Assembly (NCBI GenBank): GCA_002422175.1
Contig: DITR01000003.1
Coordinates: 1-22,683, forward strand
Direction: 5' to 3'
From: Alcaligenaceae bacterium UBA6179
Lineage (GTDB): Bacteria > Pseudomonadota > Gammaproteobacteria > Burkholderiales > Burkholderiaceae_B
Length of the DNA: 22,683 nt
Program-made: the position numbers and the translations under genes
Part shown: in pieces, positions 8,437-16,157 of the stretch
How the letters are laid out: each line of letters starts with the position of its first letter
How positions within the stretch are numbered: the first letter of the stretch is position 1
Notes under the pieces: generated by a model
The model's database searches: none
Told to the model about the DNA's origin: nothing
What the model saw: the letters and a program-made list of their open reading frames with translations, nothing else

Positions 8437-9738
8437 ATGTCTGCAACTTCCAAGCCCACACAACCCTTATTACCTGCTGGGTTCCCACATTTTCATTATG
8501 AAAATGACTGTTTATATGCTGAAGGGGTCAACTTGACTGAGTTAGCGCAGCAAGTGGGTACGCCATCTTACGTCTATTCTAAAGCGGCCATACACAGCGC
8601 ATGGAAGGCATACCAAGATGCAATTGGTTCGCGCCGGGTCTTGGTCTGCTATGGCATGAAAGCGAATTCTAATTTAGCCATTTTGAATACCTTCAGGGCA
8701 TTGGGTAGTGGCTTTGATATTGTTTCGGGGGGTGAGTTAGCCCGTGTTTTAAAAGTAGGGGCTGACCCTAAAAAAATTGTTTTTTCAGGTGTCGGTAAAC
8801 AAACCTGGGAAATTGAGCTTGCAATAAAAGCGGGTGTGAAATGCTTTAACGTTGAATCTACTTCAGAATTAAAACGAATTTCTCAAGTTGCTTCTGGTAT
8901 GCATGCCACGGCTTCTATTTCTTTGCGGGTCAACCCCGATGTTGATGCCCAAACACACCCCTATATTTCAACAGGCTTGAAAGAAAACAAGTTCGGCATC
9001 GCTATTGAAGAAGCCCTTAAAACCTATCAATTAGCAGCAACTTTACCTGGGCTTAATATTGTTGGGGTTGATTGTCACATCGGCTCACAGATCACAGAGG
9101 TCGCACCTTATTTAGACGCGCTTGATAAGCTTTTGGCACTTATCGACACGTTAAAAGAAAATGGCATAACCTTACAACATTTAGATTTAGGGGGTGGTTT
9201 AGGTATTCGTTATGAAGACGAAACACCCTTAGCCCCCACGTTATTGCTTAATGCTATTTTCAAGATTGTTGACCAACGCGGTTATCAGAACCTAGAACTC
9301 ATTTTTGAACCGGGTCGCTCGCTAGTTGGCAATGCGGGCGTATTGCTCACGACGGTGCAGTATCTCAAGCATACTGAGTCACGTAATTTTGCTATTGTTG
9401 ATGCGGGCATGAACGATCTCATTCGTCCTGCTTTGTACCAAGCCTGGCACGGCGTACTACCTCTTAATGTAGGCAAATCTTCGCAGGTAATCTATCACTA
9501 CGATTTAGTGGGCCCGGTTTGCGAAAGTGCAGACTGGTTAGCCAAGCAGCGATTGTTAGGTTTACACGAAGACCAAGTCCTGGCACTTGACTCAGCTGGG
9601 GCCTATGGTTTTGTCATGGCTTGCAATTACAACACTCGTGGTAAGCCTGCCGAAGTACTGATTGACGGTGCAGCGTGGCATGTTGTTCGTGCACGCGAAA
9701 CATTCGAAGATATGATTCGAGGTGAAACGATTATCTAG
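8437..9738 (+). CDS. lysA: Diaminopimelate decarboxylase
   Basis: LysA decarboxylates meso-diaminopimelate to L-lysine, the last step of lysine synthesis, using pyridoxal phosphate. It is a fold-III decarboxylase of 433 residues, normal for the family. Visible residues: the PLP Lys75 in CYGMKANSN, H214 in HIGSQ, a GGGLG phosphate-binding loop (about 247-251), E291-PGRS, and C362 in CESADW, the cysteine contributed across the dimer to the active site. The C-terminal LDSAGAYGF...YNTRGKPAEVL block is typical. The ATG at 8437 has only a weak AAAGAA-type ribosome site and follows lptM by 38 nt, so the two probably share a transcript. Confidence 0.97.
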   Translation: MSATSKPTQPLLPAGFPHFHYENDCLYAEGVNLTELAQQVGTPSYVYSKAAIHSAWKAYQDAIGSRRVLVCYGMKANSNLAILNTFRALGSGFDIVSGGELARVLKVGADPKKIVFSGVGKQTWEIELAIKAGVKCFNVESTSELKRISQVASGMHATASISLRVNPDVDAQTHPYISTGLKENKFGIAIEEALKTYQLAATLPGLNIVGVDCHIGSQITEVAPYLDALDKLLALIDTLKENGITLQHLDLGGGLGIRYEDETPLAPTLLLNAIFKIVDQRGYQNLELIFEPGRSLVGNAGVLLTTVQYLKHTESRNFAIVDAGMNDLIRPALYQAWHGVLPLNVGKSSQVIYHYDLVGPVCESADWLAKQRLLGLHEDQVLALDSAGAYGFVMACNYNTRGKPAEVLIDGAAWHVVRARETFEDMIRGETII

Positions 9739-9777
9739 CTTCGCTTATTTAAATGTTTAGTGCTCTAGAACTAAATT

Positions 9778-9811
9778 CATCAATGAGTACGTTACATCAT
9801 TGAGTACTTTA
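9778..9811. repeat. Two-copy 17-bp tandem repeat
   Basis: CATCAATGAGTACGTTA (9778-9794) is followed directly by CATCATTGAGTACTTTA (9795-9811), matching at 15 of 17 positions. It lies in the 136-nt convergent gap after lysA. No binding-site family is recognised; the rest of the gap shows only a weak 5-bp hairpin (9856-9873) without a T-run. Confidence 0.6.
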
Positions 9812-9874
9812 CACGGCTGCACGCTGATGCGTAAAATTTAATGGCATGATCAAGCAAGGCCAATTTAAGCCTTA

Positions 9875-11095
9875 TCAGGTCGGTTTAGTATTCCAGATAT
9901 GTCTATTTGACCAAAGCAATACCAGCACGATTAATGCCGGTACTAAAAGCAAGGTAAAGCTCACGCCATAGCTGTGCACGGTCGCTGCAATCAAGCCAAA
10001 TAGGGGTGGACCAAACAGCACACCCAAGTAAGTAAAGCCAAGTGTGCCGCCCGTTGCCATACCGGCCATTCCTTTTGGTGCTTGACGCGCCACCTCTGCT
10101 AAGTAGACGCCATTCCAACCGACTGCTGTGGCACCTAGAACGATCAATACTAAATATAAAAATACATGAGGTGTCTGCGTTGTTAACGCGCCTGTGGCCA
10201 CAGCAGCAAAGGCTAAACCCACTGCAATCACCATAAGCATCTTGCTTGAACCTAGCCAGGTATCAGCCACCCAGCCCCACAAAATACGCCCAGCCACGCC
10301 AGCCCCTTGCGCCACGGTTAACGCCACGCCTGCTGCGACCAACCCCCAACCTAAATCTTCGTATAAATAAGTGACTAAATAGGTTGTCAACGACACTTGC
10401 GTCACAGAAAACATGAAAGACACAATCGCCAAAACACGCAAACTTTTATGTTGCCACACGAGTTTGATCGGTTGAACCAAGCTATGGACAATTGATGCGC
10501 GTGCTGTTGGGTCACGATCGTGGTCAAGTGCTGCGCGTAAAGGTTTGACAAGTAATGCGCATAGTAAACAAGCCATCGCCACAGAAATTGTTGCGACTTG
10601 CCAACCAAACCAACTTTCCACCCTAGGTACCACTAAGCCAGCCAGCATACCGCCAACGGGTACGCCCGTTTGTTTAATTGAAAAAACCAATGACAAGCGC
10701 TCAGGTGGGGTCGATTGAATCAACAAGTGCGAACTGGCTGGTGTAATAGGGCCATAACCTAAACCAATCAACATAGCCCCTATAACAATGGTGACTGGAT
10801 GTGCAATCGCACATAGCAACAAACCTGCTGAAGTAATACCCAAGCAAATTTGGCTTAAACCCAAAGCACCCCAGCGTTTAACCGCGGCGCCTCCCAAAAT
10901 GGATGCAAACATGGCCGCTATGTAAACAGCTGCCACATAGAAGCCCACAAAAGCTGGAGAGACACCAATTGAACTGCCGACGACAGGTGCCATCACTGGC
11001 AAAGTGATCAGCGCCATAGAGCTTAGGGCTTGAATGGCGAGAGTTGCGACCAACACCCCTGTTGAACTAGGAGGCTGGCCTTGTGATGCTGTCAT
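9875..11095 (-). CDS. MFS transporter of unknown substrate
   Basis: A 406-residue inner-membrane protein made almost wholly of hydrophobic segments separated by short loops, consistent with the 12-helix major facilitator fold. The first half has the loop after helix 2 reading GGAAVKRWGALG, a reduced form of the MFS motif A, and the conserved GLGYGPITPASSHLL and FSIKQTGVPVGG segments in helices 4-5. Proteins with these segments are usually annotated simply as MFS transporters in Burkholderiales; the substrate cannot be inferred. The ATG has AAGG 5 nt upstream. The gene is on the same strand as ccsA but is separated by 102 nt containing a large inverted repeat, so it is probably a separate unit. 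It converges on lysA. Confidence 0.85.
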   Translation of the reverse strand: MTASQGQPPSSTGVLVATLAIQALSSMALITLPVMAPVVGSSIGVSPAFVGFYVAAVYIAAMFASILGGAAVKRWGALGLSQICLGITSAGLLLCAIAHPVTIVIGAMLIGLGYGPITPASSHLLIQSTPPERLSLVFSIKQTGVPVGGMLAGLVVPRVESWFGWQVATISVAMACLLCALLVKPLRAALDHDRDPTARASIVHSLVQPIKLVWQHKSLRVLAIVSFMFSVTQVSLTTYLVTYLYEDLGWGLVAAGVALTVAQGAGVAGRILWGWVADTWLGSSKMLMVIAVGLAFAAVATGALTTQTPHVFLYLVLIVLGATAVGWNGVYLAEVARQAPKGMAGMATGGTLGFTYLGVLFGPPLFGLIAATVHSYGVSFTLLLVPALIVLVLLWSNRHIWNTKPT

Positions 11096-11109
11096 GTGGC
11101 CTTGATGTT

Positions 11110-11154
11110 TTTTCAGTTGTTATGAACACATTTTATATTCATAACAACTGAAAA
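11110..11154. promoter_or_regulatory. Perfect 17-bp inverted repeat upstream of MFS gene
   Basis: TTTTCAGTTGTTATGAA (11110-11126) and its exact complement (11138-11154) flank an AT-rich 11-nt centre, CACATTTTATA. It lies 15 nt upstream of the MFS start codon and 43 nt past the ccsA stop. On either strand the second arm ends in A residues, so it is not a standard intrinsic terminator; a long operator or an RNA stem in the leader or tail is more likely. Confidence 0.7.
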
Positions 11155-11197
11155 GAGGATTGCCGCTTAAGTTAATCTTAAAAACCAATATTAAAGA

Positions 11198-12529
11198 TTA
11201 AAGAGCGCCATAAGAGTGCAGGCCAGATAAAAACATATTGACGCCCAAAAATGCAAAGCCGGTAATCAGTAAACCAACCAAAGCCCAATAGGCTGAGACT
11301 GTACCCCGCATACCTTTCATTAACCGCAAGTGCAACCACGCTGCATAATTTAGCCAGACAATTAATGCCCAAGTCTCTTTAGGGTCCCATTGCCAATAAG
11401 CACCCCACGCATCAGCAGCCCAAAGAGCACCTAAAATTGTAGCAATTGTGAAAAACGCAAACCCGATCGCGATCGCTCGATACATAATGTCATCAAGAAC
11501 TTCAAATGACGGTAGTTTTTCTGCAATAGGGCGACGAAAAAATAATATTGACCCGACAACGATTGCACCGATACCAAAATAAACCATCCAGGTAGCCGAC
11601 AACCCATCTGAGCGAAACACCATCGGTTCGGCCGCCAACAATACGCCCATGATAAATAGTGGCAAGAGTTTTAGCCAAGAACGCGTTTGACCATTTTCTT
11701 TAACTAAATAAGCAAAACCCACCATGGCCGCTAAAGAAAACGTACCATAACCAATAAAGTTAGCCGGTACATGTATTTTCATCCACCAACTTTTTAGGGC
11801 AGGCACTAACGGCTGAATTTGATAGGCATCTCGAGTGATGGAATACCATAATAAAAAAACAACTGTTGAGGCCACTACGAGCATAACAAAGCCACCGAGT
11901 GCACGGGTGTTGTAGCGTCGCTCGTAGTACAAATAGAACAATGAAGTGATGATTGCAAACAGCACAAAGACTTCATATAAATTACTGACAGGTATGTGAC
12001 CTAAATCAGGACCCAGCAAATGCCCCTCTCGCCAGCGCACTAGCAAGCCTGTCGTGCCAGCAAATACCGCAGACCAAGTGAGTGCGGTACCTAACCATGC
12101 CGCCGTTTTACTAAACAACCCCACCCAATAACAAATAGTCGCGACAACAAAGAGTACGCACATCCATAAAACGGCAGACTGAGACGACAACAAGTACTTC
12201 AAAAGGAAAGCTTGATCAGCTCGCGCTAAGTCACCTTGATATAACCAAATAGCAAACAAAGCTGTTGAACCACTTACGACCAAAAGTGTTCTTAATGGTC
12301 GCCATAACCAACCTAACCACACCGTAAATGGGACTGCCGATACGAGAATAATTTTTTCGTAGTAATCCATCGAATCAGGGTATTGCATAAGCGCGTAGGC
12401 TGCCCCAACTGATAGCAAAAGAAAAAATGTGATATCGGTCCAGTCAACTCGGCGTTTATCGAGATGTGACTCACTTGGGCCGTTTAAATCTCCCCATTGC
12501 GGGCTGGCAGTTACAGTCGTTGTATTCAT
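11198..12529 (-). CDS. ccsA: Cytochrome c biogenesis protein CcsA (system II heme handler; also called CcsB/ResC)
   Basis: CcsA pairs with ResB to move heme across the inner membrane and ligate it to CxxCH motifs of apocytochromes in the periplasm. The 443-residue polytopic protein carries the tryptophan-rich WWD signature at about 375-388 (WGAYWQWDPKETWA), flanking periplasmic histidines H253 (KIHVPAN) and H400 (AAWLHLRL), and candidate membrane histidines H170 (REGHLLG) and H438 (SGLHSY). The N-terminal 30 residues are a hydrophilic tail. Its ATG overlaps the resB stop as ATGA, so translation is coupled. The next gene downstream begins after a large inverted repeat. Confidence 0.95.
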   Translation of the reverse strand: MNTTTVTASPQWGDLNGPSESHLDKRRVDWTDITFFLLLSVGAAYALMQYPDSMDYYEKIILVSAVPFTVWLGWLWRPLRTLLVVSGSTALFAIWLYQGDLARADQAFLLKYLLSSQSAVLWMCVLFVVATICYWVGLFSKTAAWLGTALTWSAVFAGTTGLLVRWREGHLLGPDLGHIPVSNLYEVFVLFAIITSLFYLYYERRYNTRALGGFVMLVVASTVVFLLWYSITRDAYQIQPLVPALKSWWMKIHVPANFIGYGTFSLAAMVGFAYLVKENGQTRSWLKLLPLFIMGVLLAAEPMVFRSDGLSATWMVYFGIGAIVVGSILFFRRPIAEKLPSFEVLDDIMYRAIAIGFAFFTIATILGALWAADAWGAYWQWDPKETWALIVWLNYAAWLHLRLMKGMRGTVSAYWALVGLLITGFAFLGVNMFLSGLHSYGAL

Positions 12530-14610
12530 GACGAATCCTTCTTCACATCGAGGCGATTCATCGCCTGCTGAAATTGCTCAAACTCTCGGTTGAAATCAAG
12601 TGTACGTTTTTGAGACGTCATGGCAGCTAAAACATGTGTGTTTTCGCCTGGTTTCTGGCGTAACCAAACCCAAATACGGCGGTCACGGACATAAAACATC
12701 GAAAACACACCTAAAATTAATAATACACAGCCAATATACACAGACACCATACCGGGTGCACGACTAACCTGAAAAACACTCGCCTGAACATGGTTAAATG
12801 TTTTAAGCGTAAATAAAATGGGGGCTGGGTATAACGATAGATCAGATAGGGCTGCAATAGCCATTTGCGTCCATTGGCCTTGCTGCGGATCAAGTGGATC
12901 AAAAGCTTGGCGGCCCGCTTGAGCCCGAGACAGCATGCGTAGCTCAGCCAATGAAGAACCCAATACTCTAACCACCACATCGGCCGCACGAGGCAGCTCG
13001 TTAGCAGGCACATTCTTTTCAAGAAACGCAGAAACACCTTGCAAACCACTCTGTGCAAAGGTATCAAGCGTTCTCTCTGCAGAAAGCTGTAAAGCCTGTT
13101 GATCAGCAATAGAACTTGCATTGTTGATCGCAAATTGTCGTGCCGCAGCATTTCTAAGGTCTGAACTGGCTAAGGCCGCGCGCAATTCCATGAACTCAAG
13201 CGGACTTGATTGATCATCAACAGGTATACGCATATACCTAAAACCGCCACCTTGATTCGGATCTTCAACCCCAGCTAACAAAACTCGAGCGCCATCTAAC
13301 TCAATTGGCAACATGTAATTATGAAAACGGTTAGCTTGACCGCTTTCATCAATGACTCGGTACTCGACGCTAGGGCCAATGTTGCGAAGATCTGTCGATT
13401 TCTTTGATGCGGCACTTCCTGTGACAGCCGCCACATGCTCTCTAAGTACCTGAGGTTGGGGGTCGCCTGCGCTCAGATCTTCGACATTAATCGGGCGCAA
13501 CCCCGTTACTTCAACCTGGACCTTACGATCGTTTTGACCTAGCGTGAGCTCAACACTTTCACCCACCTGCTTTGTCATTGAAATCGGTTCAACTCTTGGC
13601 CCTTGAAGGGGGTACCCCTCAAGCACCAATTCACTACCCCCATCATCAAAGCTTGATTGATAAACAGTAACCCCTTTATAACGAAGGGGCTCATTGACTT
13701 CAATCGTGACATCAAATGTTTTACCTGTGTCGGGGTCGGTCACTTGAACATCGCTTGCGAAACGACTGGGCATACCAGTAGAGTAATAGTCAATATGAAA
13801 TTTATTCAGCTTGAGCTCAAAGGGTAAGGGCTGCACTAACGCACCATTGCCGACATTCACAATAGCGTTACTACGGGTAGCACCTTCGGGAATCAAAACA
13901 TTTGATCTAAAACTTGGGTTATCGATTGACAAGCGCCCCGAAGGAGGAACATCAGCAATCAACATATTTTCAAGTAGTGGTTTTTTATCAAATAGCCATA
14001 CTTGCAATCGAACGGGCAACTCGCTGTCGAGCAAACCACCTATGCAAATGATAACAATCGAGGCATGCGCTGCGATGTAACCAAGACGGTTTGCACTACC
14101 TCTTTTAGCAGCTAATAAGACGCCGTTTTCTTCTTGGCGTGTTTTGAAGCCGTAGCCCTGTTTAGCTAACCATGCTGAAACCGCTTGGGTACTTGATGTT
14201 AAGTCTCGTGCTGTATCAACTTCAACTCGGTGGTGAAAAGCCCGAAGGCTTGAGCCACGAACCGTTTCACGATAAGACCGCATATCTTTGATCATTTTGG
14301 GCGCGTTGCGTGACAAGCATAAGCTTGTTGACACGACTAAGAACGCCATAATCAGTAAGAACCACCAGTTGTTGTAGATGGACCAAACCGAGAATTTATT
14401 GAGCACTTCAAACCAAAAGGGACCAAACTGATCGATGTAGGTATTTTCAGCTCGATTTTGTGGCAAAACGGTACCGACAACGCTAGCAACGCAAATAATG
14501 GTTAGCAAGCTAATTGAAAAGCGCATTGAACCCAGCAGCTCAATGATGTCAGCAAGTGAAACACTGCGCAGCGGTTGTGCTGGCGGCGTATCAGCGCTTG
14601 TCTGCGTCAT
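12526..14610 (-). CDS. resB: Cytochrome c biogenesis protein ResB/Ccs1
   Basis: ResB is the large partner of CcsA in system II cytochrome c maturation. The 694-residue protein has transmembrane segments near residues 33-52, 85-100, 175-195 and 620-642, with a large periplasmic domain between the third and fourth, the topology expected for ResB. Recognisable blocks are the N-terminal LGSMRFSISLLTIICVASVVGT with VLPQN after it, FGPFWFEVL, and NWWFLLIMAFLVVSTSLCL. AAHASIVIICIGGLLD in the third segment carries a histidine that may be a heme ligand by family analogy. AAGGG lies 5 nt before the ATG. Transcribed after the cytochrome c gene, with a 126-nt gap that holds a hairpin. Confidence 0.95.
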   Translation of the reverse strand: MTQTSADTPPAQPLRSVSLADIIELLGSMRFSISLLTIICVASVVGTVLPQNRAENTYIDQFGPFWFEVLNKFSVWSIYNNWWFLLIMAFLVVSTSLCLSRNAPKMIKDMRSYRETVRGSSLRAFHHRVEVDTARDLTSSTQAVSAWLAKQGYGFKTRQEENGVLLAAKRGSANRLGYIAAHASIVIICIGGLLDSELPVRLQVWLFDKKPLLENMLIADVPPSGRLSIDNPSFRSNVLIPEGATRSNAIVNVGNGALVQPLPFELKLNKFHIDYYSTGMPSRFASDVQVTDPDTGKTFDVTIEVNEPLRYKGVTVYQSSFDDGGSELVLEGYPLQGPRVEPISMTKQVGESVELTLGQNDRKVQVEVTGLRPINVEDLSAGDPQPQVLREHVAAVTGSAASKKSTDLRNIGPSVEYRVIDESGQANRFHNYMLPIELDGARVLLAGVEDPNQGGGFRYMRIPVDDQSSPLEFMELRAALASSDLRNAAARQFAINNASSIADQQALQLSAERTLDTFAQSGLQGVSAFLEKNVPANELPRAADVVVRVLGSSLAELRMLSRAQAGRQAFDPLDPQQGQWTQMAIAALSDLSLYPAPILFTLKTFNHVQASVFQVSRAPGMVSVYIGCVLLILGVFSMFYVRDRRIWVWLRQKPGENTHVLAAMTSQKRTLDFNREFEQFQQAMNRLDVKKDSS

Positions 14611-14689
14611 GACAACCCTTCAAAAAAGATGGGCTACCATAAGCCCGATAGAAGTATGACCTCTTAACGTGCATTACGTTCGCGTTTTC

Positions 14690-14723
14690 CACACCAAATA
14701 AGGGTAATTCCTTGTTTGGTGTG
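14690..14723. other. Hairpin between cytochrome c gene and resB
   Basis: CACACCAAATAAGG (14690-14703) pairs with CCTTGTTTGGTGTG (14710-14723) over 14 positions with one non-Watson-Crick position, closing a 6-nt loop. It starts 13 nt past the cytochrome stop codon. In the direction of transcription it is followed by GAAAACGCG, not a T-run. It may be a processing or stabilising stem that sets different levels of the cytochrome and resB-ccsA mRNAs, or a partial terminator. A second small repeat, AACGT/ACGTT (14666-14680), lies downstream of it. Confidence 0.6.
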
Positions 14724-14736
14724 CATCAACTGAGAA

Positions 14737-15450
14737 TTAACGCAACCCAGCTGCGTAATCAGAAACCGCCTTAATGTCTTCAGGAGTCATTCTGCTGGCG
14801 ATTTGTGTCATCATTGTGCTATTGCCACGATGACCCGCGCTAAAGTAATTAAGCTGATCTTCAAGATAGCTAGCGTATTGACCGCCTAGACGAGGGTACT
14901 GAGATGGAATACCTGCACCATCGGCAGAGTGACAAGCCGCACAGGCCGGCACACCGCGATCTGCTATGCCGCCACGCCAAATTTTTTGCCCGCGTTCAAC
15001 AGATTTTAAATTTGAAGCATTAGCTGGGGCAGTTAAACTTTGCTCAGCAAGATATAACGACACATTTCGCATGTCGGCTTCAGTAAGTGGCGTAGCAAGA
15101 GCTGTCATCATAGAAGGTGCACCATCAGCACCTCTACGCAATGCCGTGGTTGCGCCCTCTTTTACTTTAAATTCAACAAGCTGCTTATAAATGTACTCGT
15201 GCGACTGAGCCGACAAATTGGGGTTGACGGGCAGAGCACTGTTACCGCCTGGGCCATGACACGCTATACAGGCAACAATGCCGCGAGCAGAATCACCTTG
15301 CTCATAGAGCTTAGCCCCTTGCTTGATATCAGGCATGACGGGGCCAGTTACCGTTTCAGATGCCTGAGCGGGCGACACCAATAAAATAGATGCAACCGTA
15401 GCTAAAGCTAGGTATGCAAAAGAGACTGCTGTTAAACGAACACGCTTCAT
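14737..15450 (-). CDS. Diheme c-type cytochrome (cytochrome c4 family)
   Basis: A 237-residue periplasmic electron carrier. The signal peptide runs to AQA (about residue 30). Two similar cytochrome domains follow: heme 1 at C61-x-x-C64-H65 (CIACHGPGG) and heme 2 at C170-x-x-C173-H174 (CAACHSADG). Likely axial methionines are in MMTALA (114/115) and MMTQIA (213/214). This tandem-domain layout and size are those of cytochrome c4, which passes electrons from the bc1 complex to terminal oxidases. GAGG lies 6 nt before the ATG. Directly upstream on the transcript of resB-ccsA, whose products would attach its hemes. Confidence 0.92.
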   Translation of the reverse strand: MKRVRLTAVSFAYLALATVASILLVSPAQASETVTGPVMPDIKQGAKLYEQGDSARGIVACIACHGPGGNSALPVNPNLSAQSHEYIYKQLVEFKVKEGATTALRRGADGAPSMMTALATPLTEADMRNVSLYLAEQSLTAPANASNLKSVERGQKIWRGGIADRGVPACAACHSADGAGIPSQYPRLGGQYASYLEDQLNYFSAGHRGNSTMMTQIASRMTPEDIKAVSDYAAGLR

Positions 15451-15485
15451 GTATAACCTCGACAGATTCGGTCACTGCTTAGACC

Positions 15486-15517
15486 CTAGCGATTATACAA
15501 TAGGGATTCATCGCTAG
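15486..15517. promoter_or_regulatory. Divergent cytochrome c / engB promoter region with inverted repeat
   Basis: On the minus strand there is a consensus TATAAT (15497-15492), which would start the cytochrome c transcript about 35 nt before its ATG. No good -35 is seen. On the plus strand TACAAT (15496-15501) could serve engB. A perfect 8-bp inverted repeat, CTAGCGAT (15486-15493) and ATCGCTAG (15510-15517), brackets these: one arm overlaps the minus-strand -10 and the other sits where its -35 should be. This is a good position for a regulator-binding site. No regulator gene is adjacent. Confidence 0.55.
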
Positions 15518-15533
15518 TTAGGGCTAATTCATC

Positions 15534-16157
15534 TTGTCTATTCTTCATCGTGCTTCTTTTGCCATTTCAGCCGCTCGGCTTGACCAACTTCCGCCGCCTG
15601 GCGCCCCGGAAGTGTGTTTTGTAGGGCGGTCAAACTCAGGCAAATCGACCGCCATAAATGTGCTGACCAATCAAAAAAAACTGGCTTATTCCAGTAAAAC
15701 GCCGGGGCGTACCCGTTTAATCAATATGTTTGGGTTACCTGACCCAATCGACCCAGATGCCAAACTGGGCTATGTGGTTGACCTTCCAGGCTATGGCTAT
15801 GCCGCTGTGGCACACTCTGCGCGTCTTGAGTGGGCTGATGTCATGGGTGACTATTTGGCTACCCGCACAAGCTTAGCTGGGGTGGTGCTACTCATTGACA
15901 TCAGACGCGGCGTCACTGAGCTCGACCGTCGCCTGGCAGACTGGTTAGCGCCTGCACGCCGCCCAGTCTTGGTTTTATTAACCAAAGCCGACAAACTACC
16001 TTACGGCCAACGGATCAATGCCGTATTTGCCGTAAAAAAACAGCTTGAAGATTTAGGTACTCTGCAAGCCATACCCTTTTCCGCCACGTCACGTTTTGGT
16101 CTTGATGAAGCGACTCAACGTATTACTAACTGGATATCTCCTCAGGTCGTGCCATGA
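15534..16157 (+). CDS. engB: Ribosome biogenesis GTPase EngB/YihA
   Basis: A 207-residue TRAFAC-class GTPase that is essential in many bacteria and acts late in large ribosomal subunit assembly. GTPase motifs are all present: G1 GRSNSGKS (31-38), the switch I KTPGRT (55-60), G3 DLPGYG (83-88), G4 TKAD (150-153) and G5 SAT (183-185). The start is TTG at 15534; no in-frame ATG fits and this gives the expected short N-terminus before the G domain. AGGG lies upstream at a slightly long spacing. The stop overlaps the hemB start as ATGA, so the two are translationally coupled. Confidence 0.95.
   Translation: MSILHRASFAISAARLDQLPPPGAPEVCFVGRSNSGKSTAINVLTNQKKLAYSSKTPGRTRLINMFGLPDPIDPDAKLGYVVDLPGYGYAAVAHSARLEWADVMGDYLATRTSLAGVVLLIDIRRGVTELDRRLADWLAPARRPVLVLLTKADKLPYGQRINAVFAVKKQLEDLGTLQAIPFSATSRFGLDEATQRITNWISPQVVP

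Noticed and set aside
9856..9873. AAGGC/GCCTT hairpin as a terminator for lysA or the MFS gene
   Set aside because: Only 5 bp with an 8-nt loop and no T-run on either strand.
12717..13151. 144-codon minus-strand frame inside resB
   Set aside because: Same strand, different frame as the conserved ResB sequence; no domain and no independent ribosome site.
13811..14080. 89-codon plus-strand frame antisense to resB
   Set aside because: Antisense to a well-supported gene, without a recognisable motif or ribosome site.
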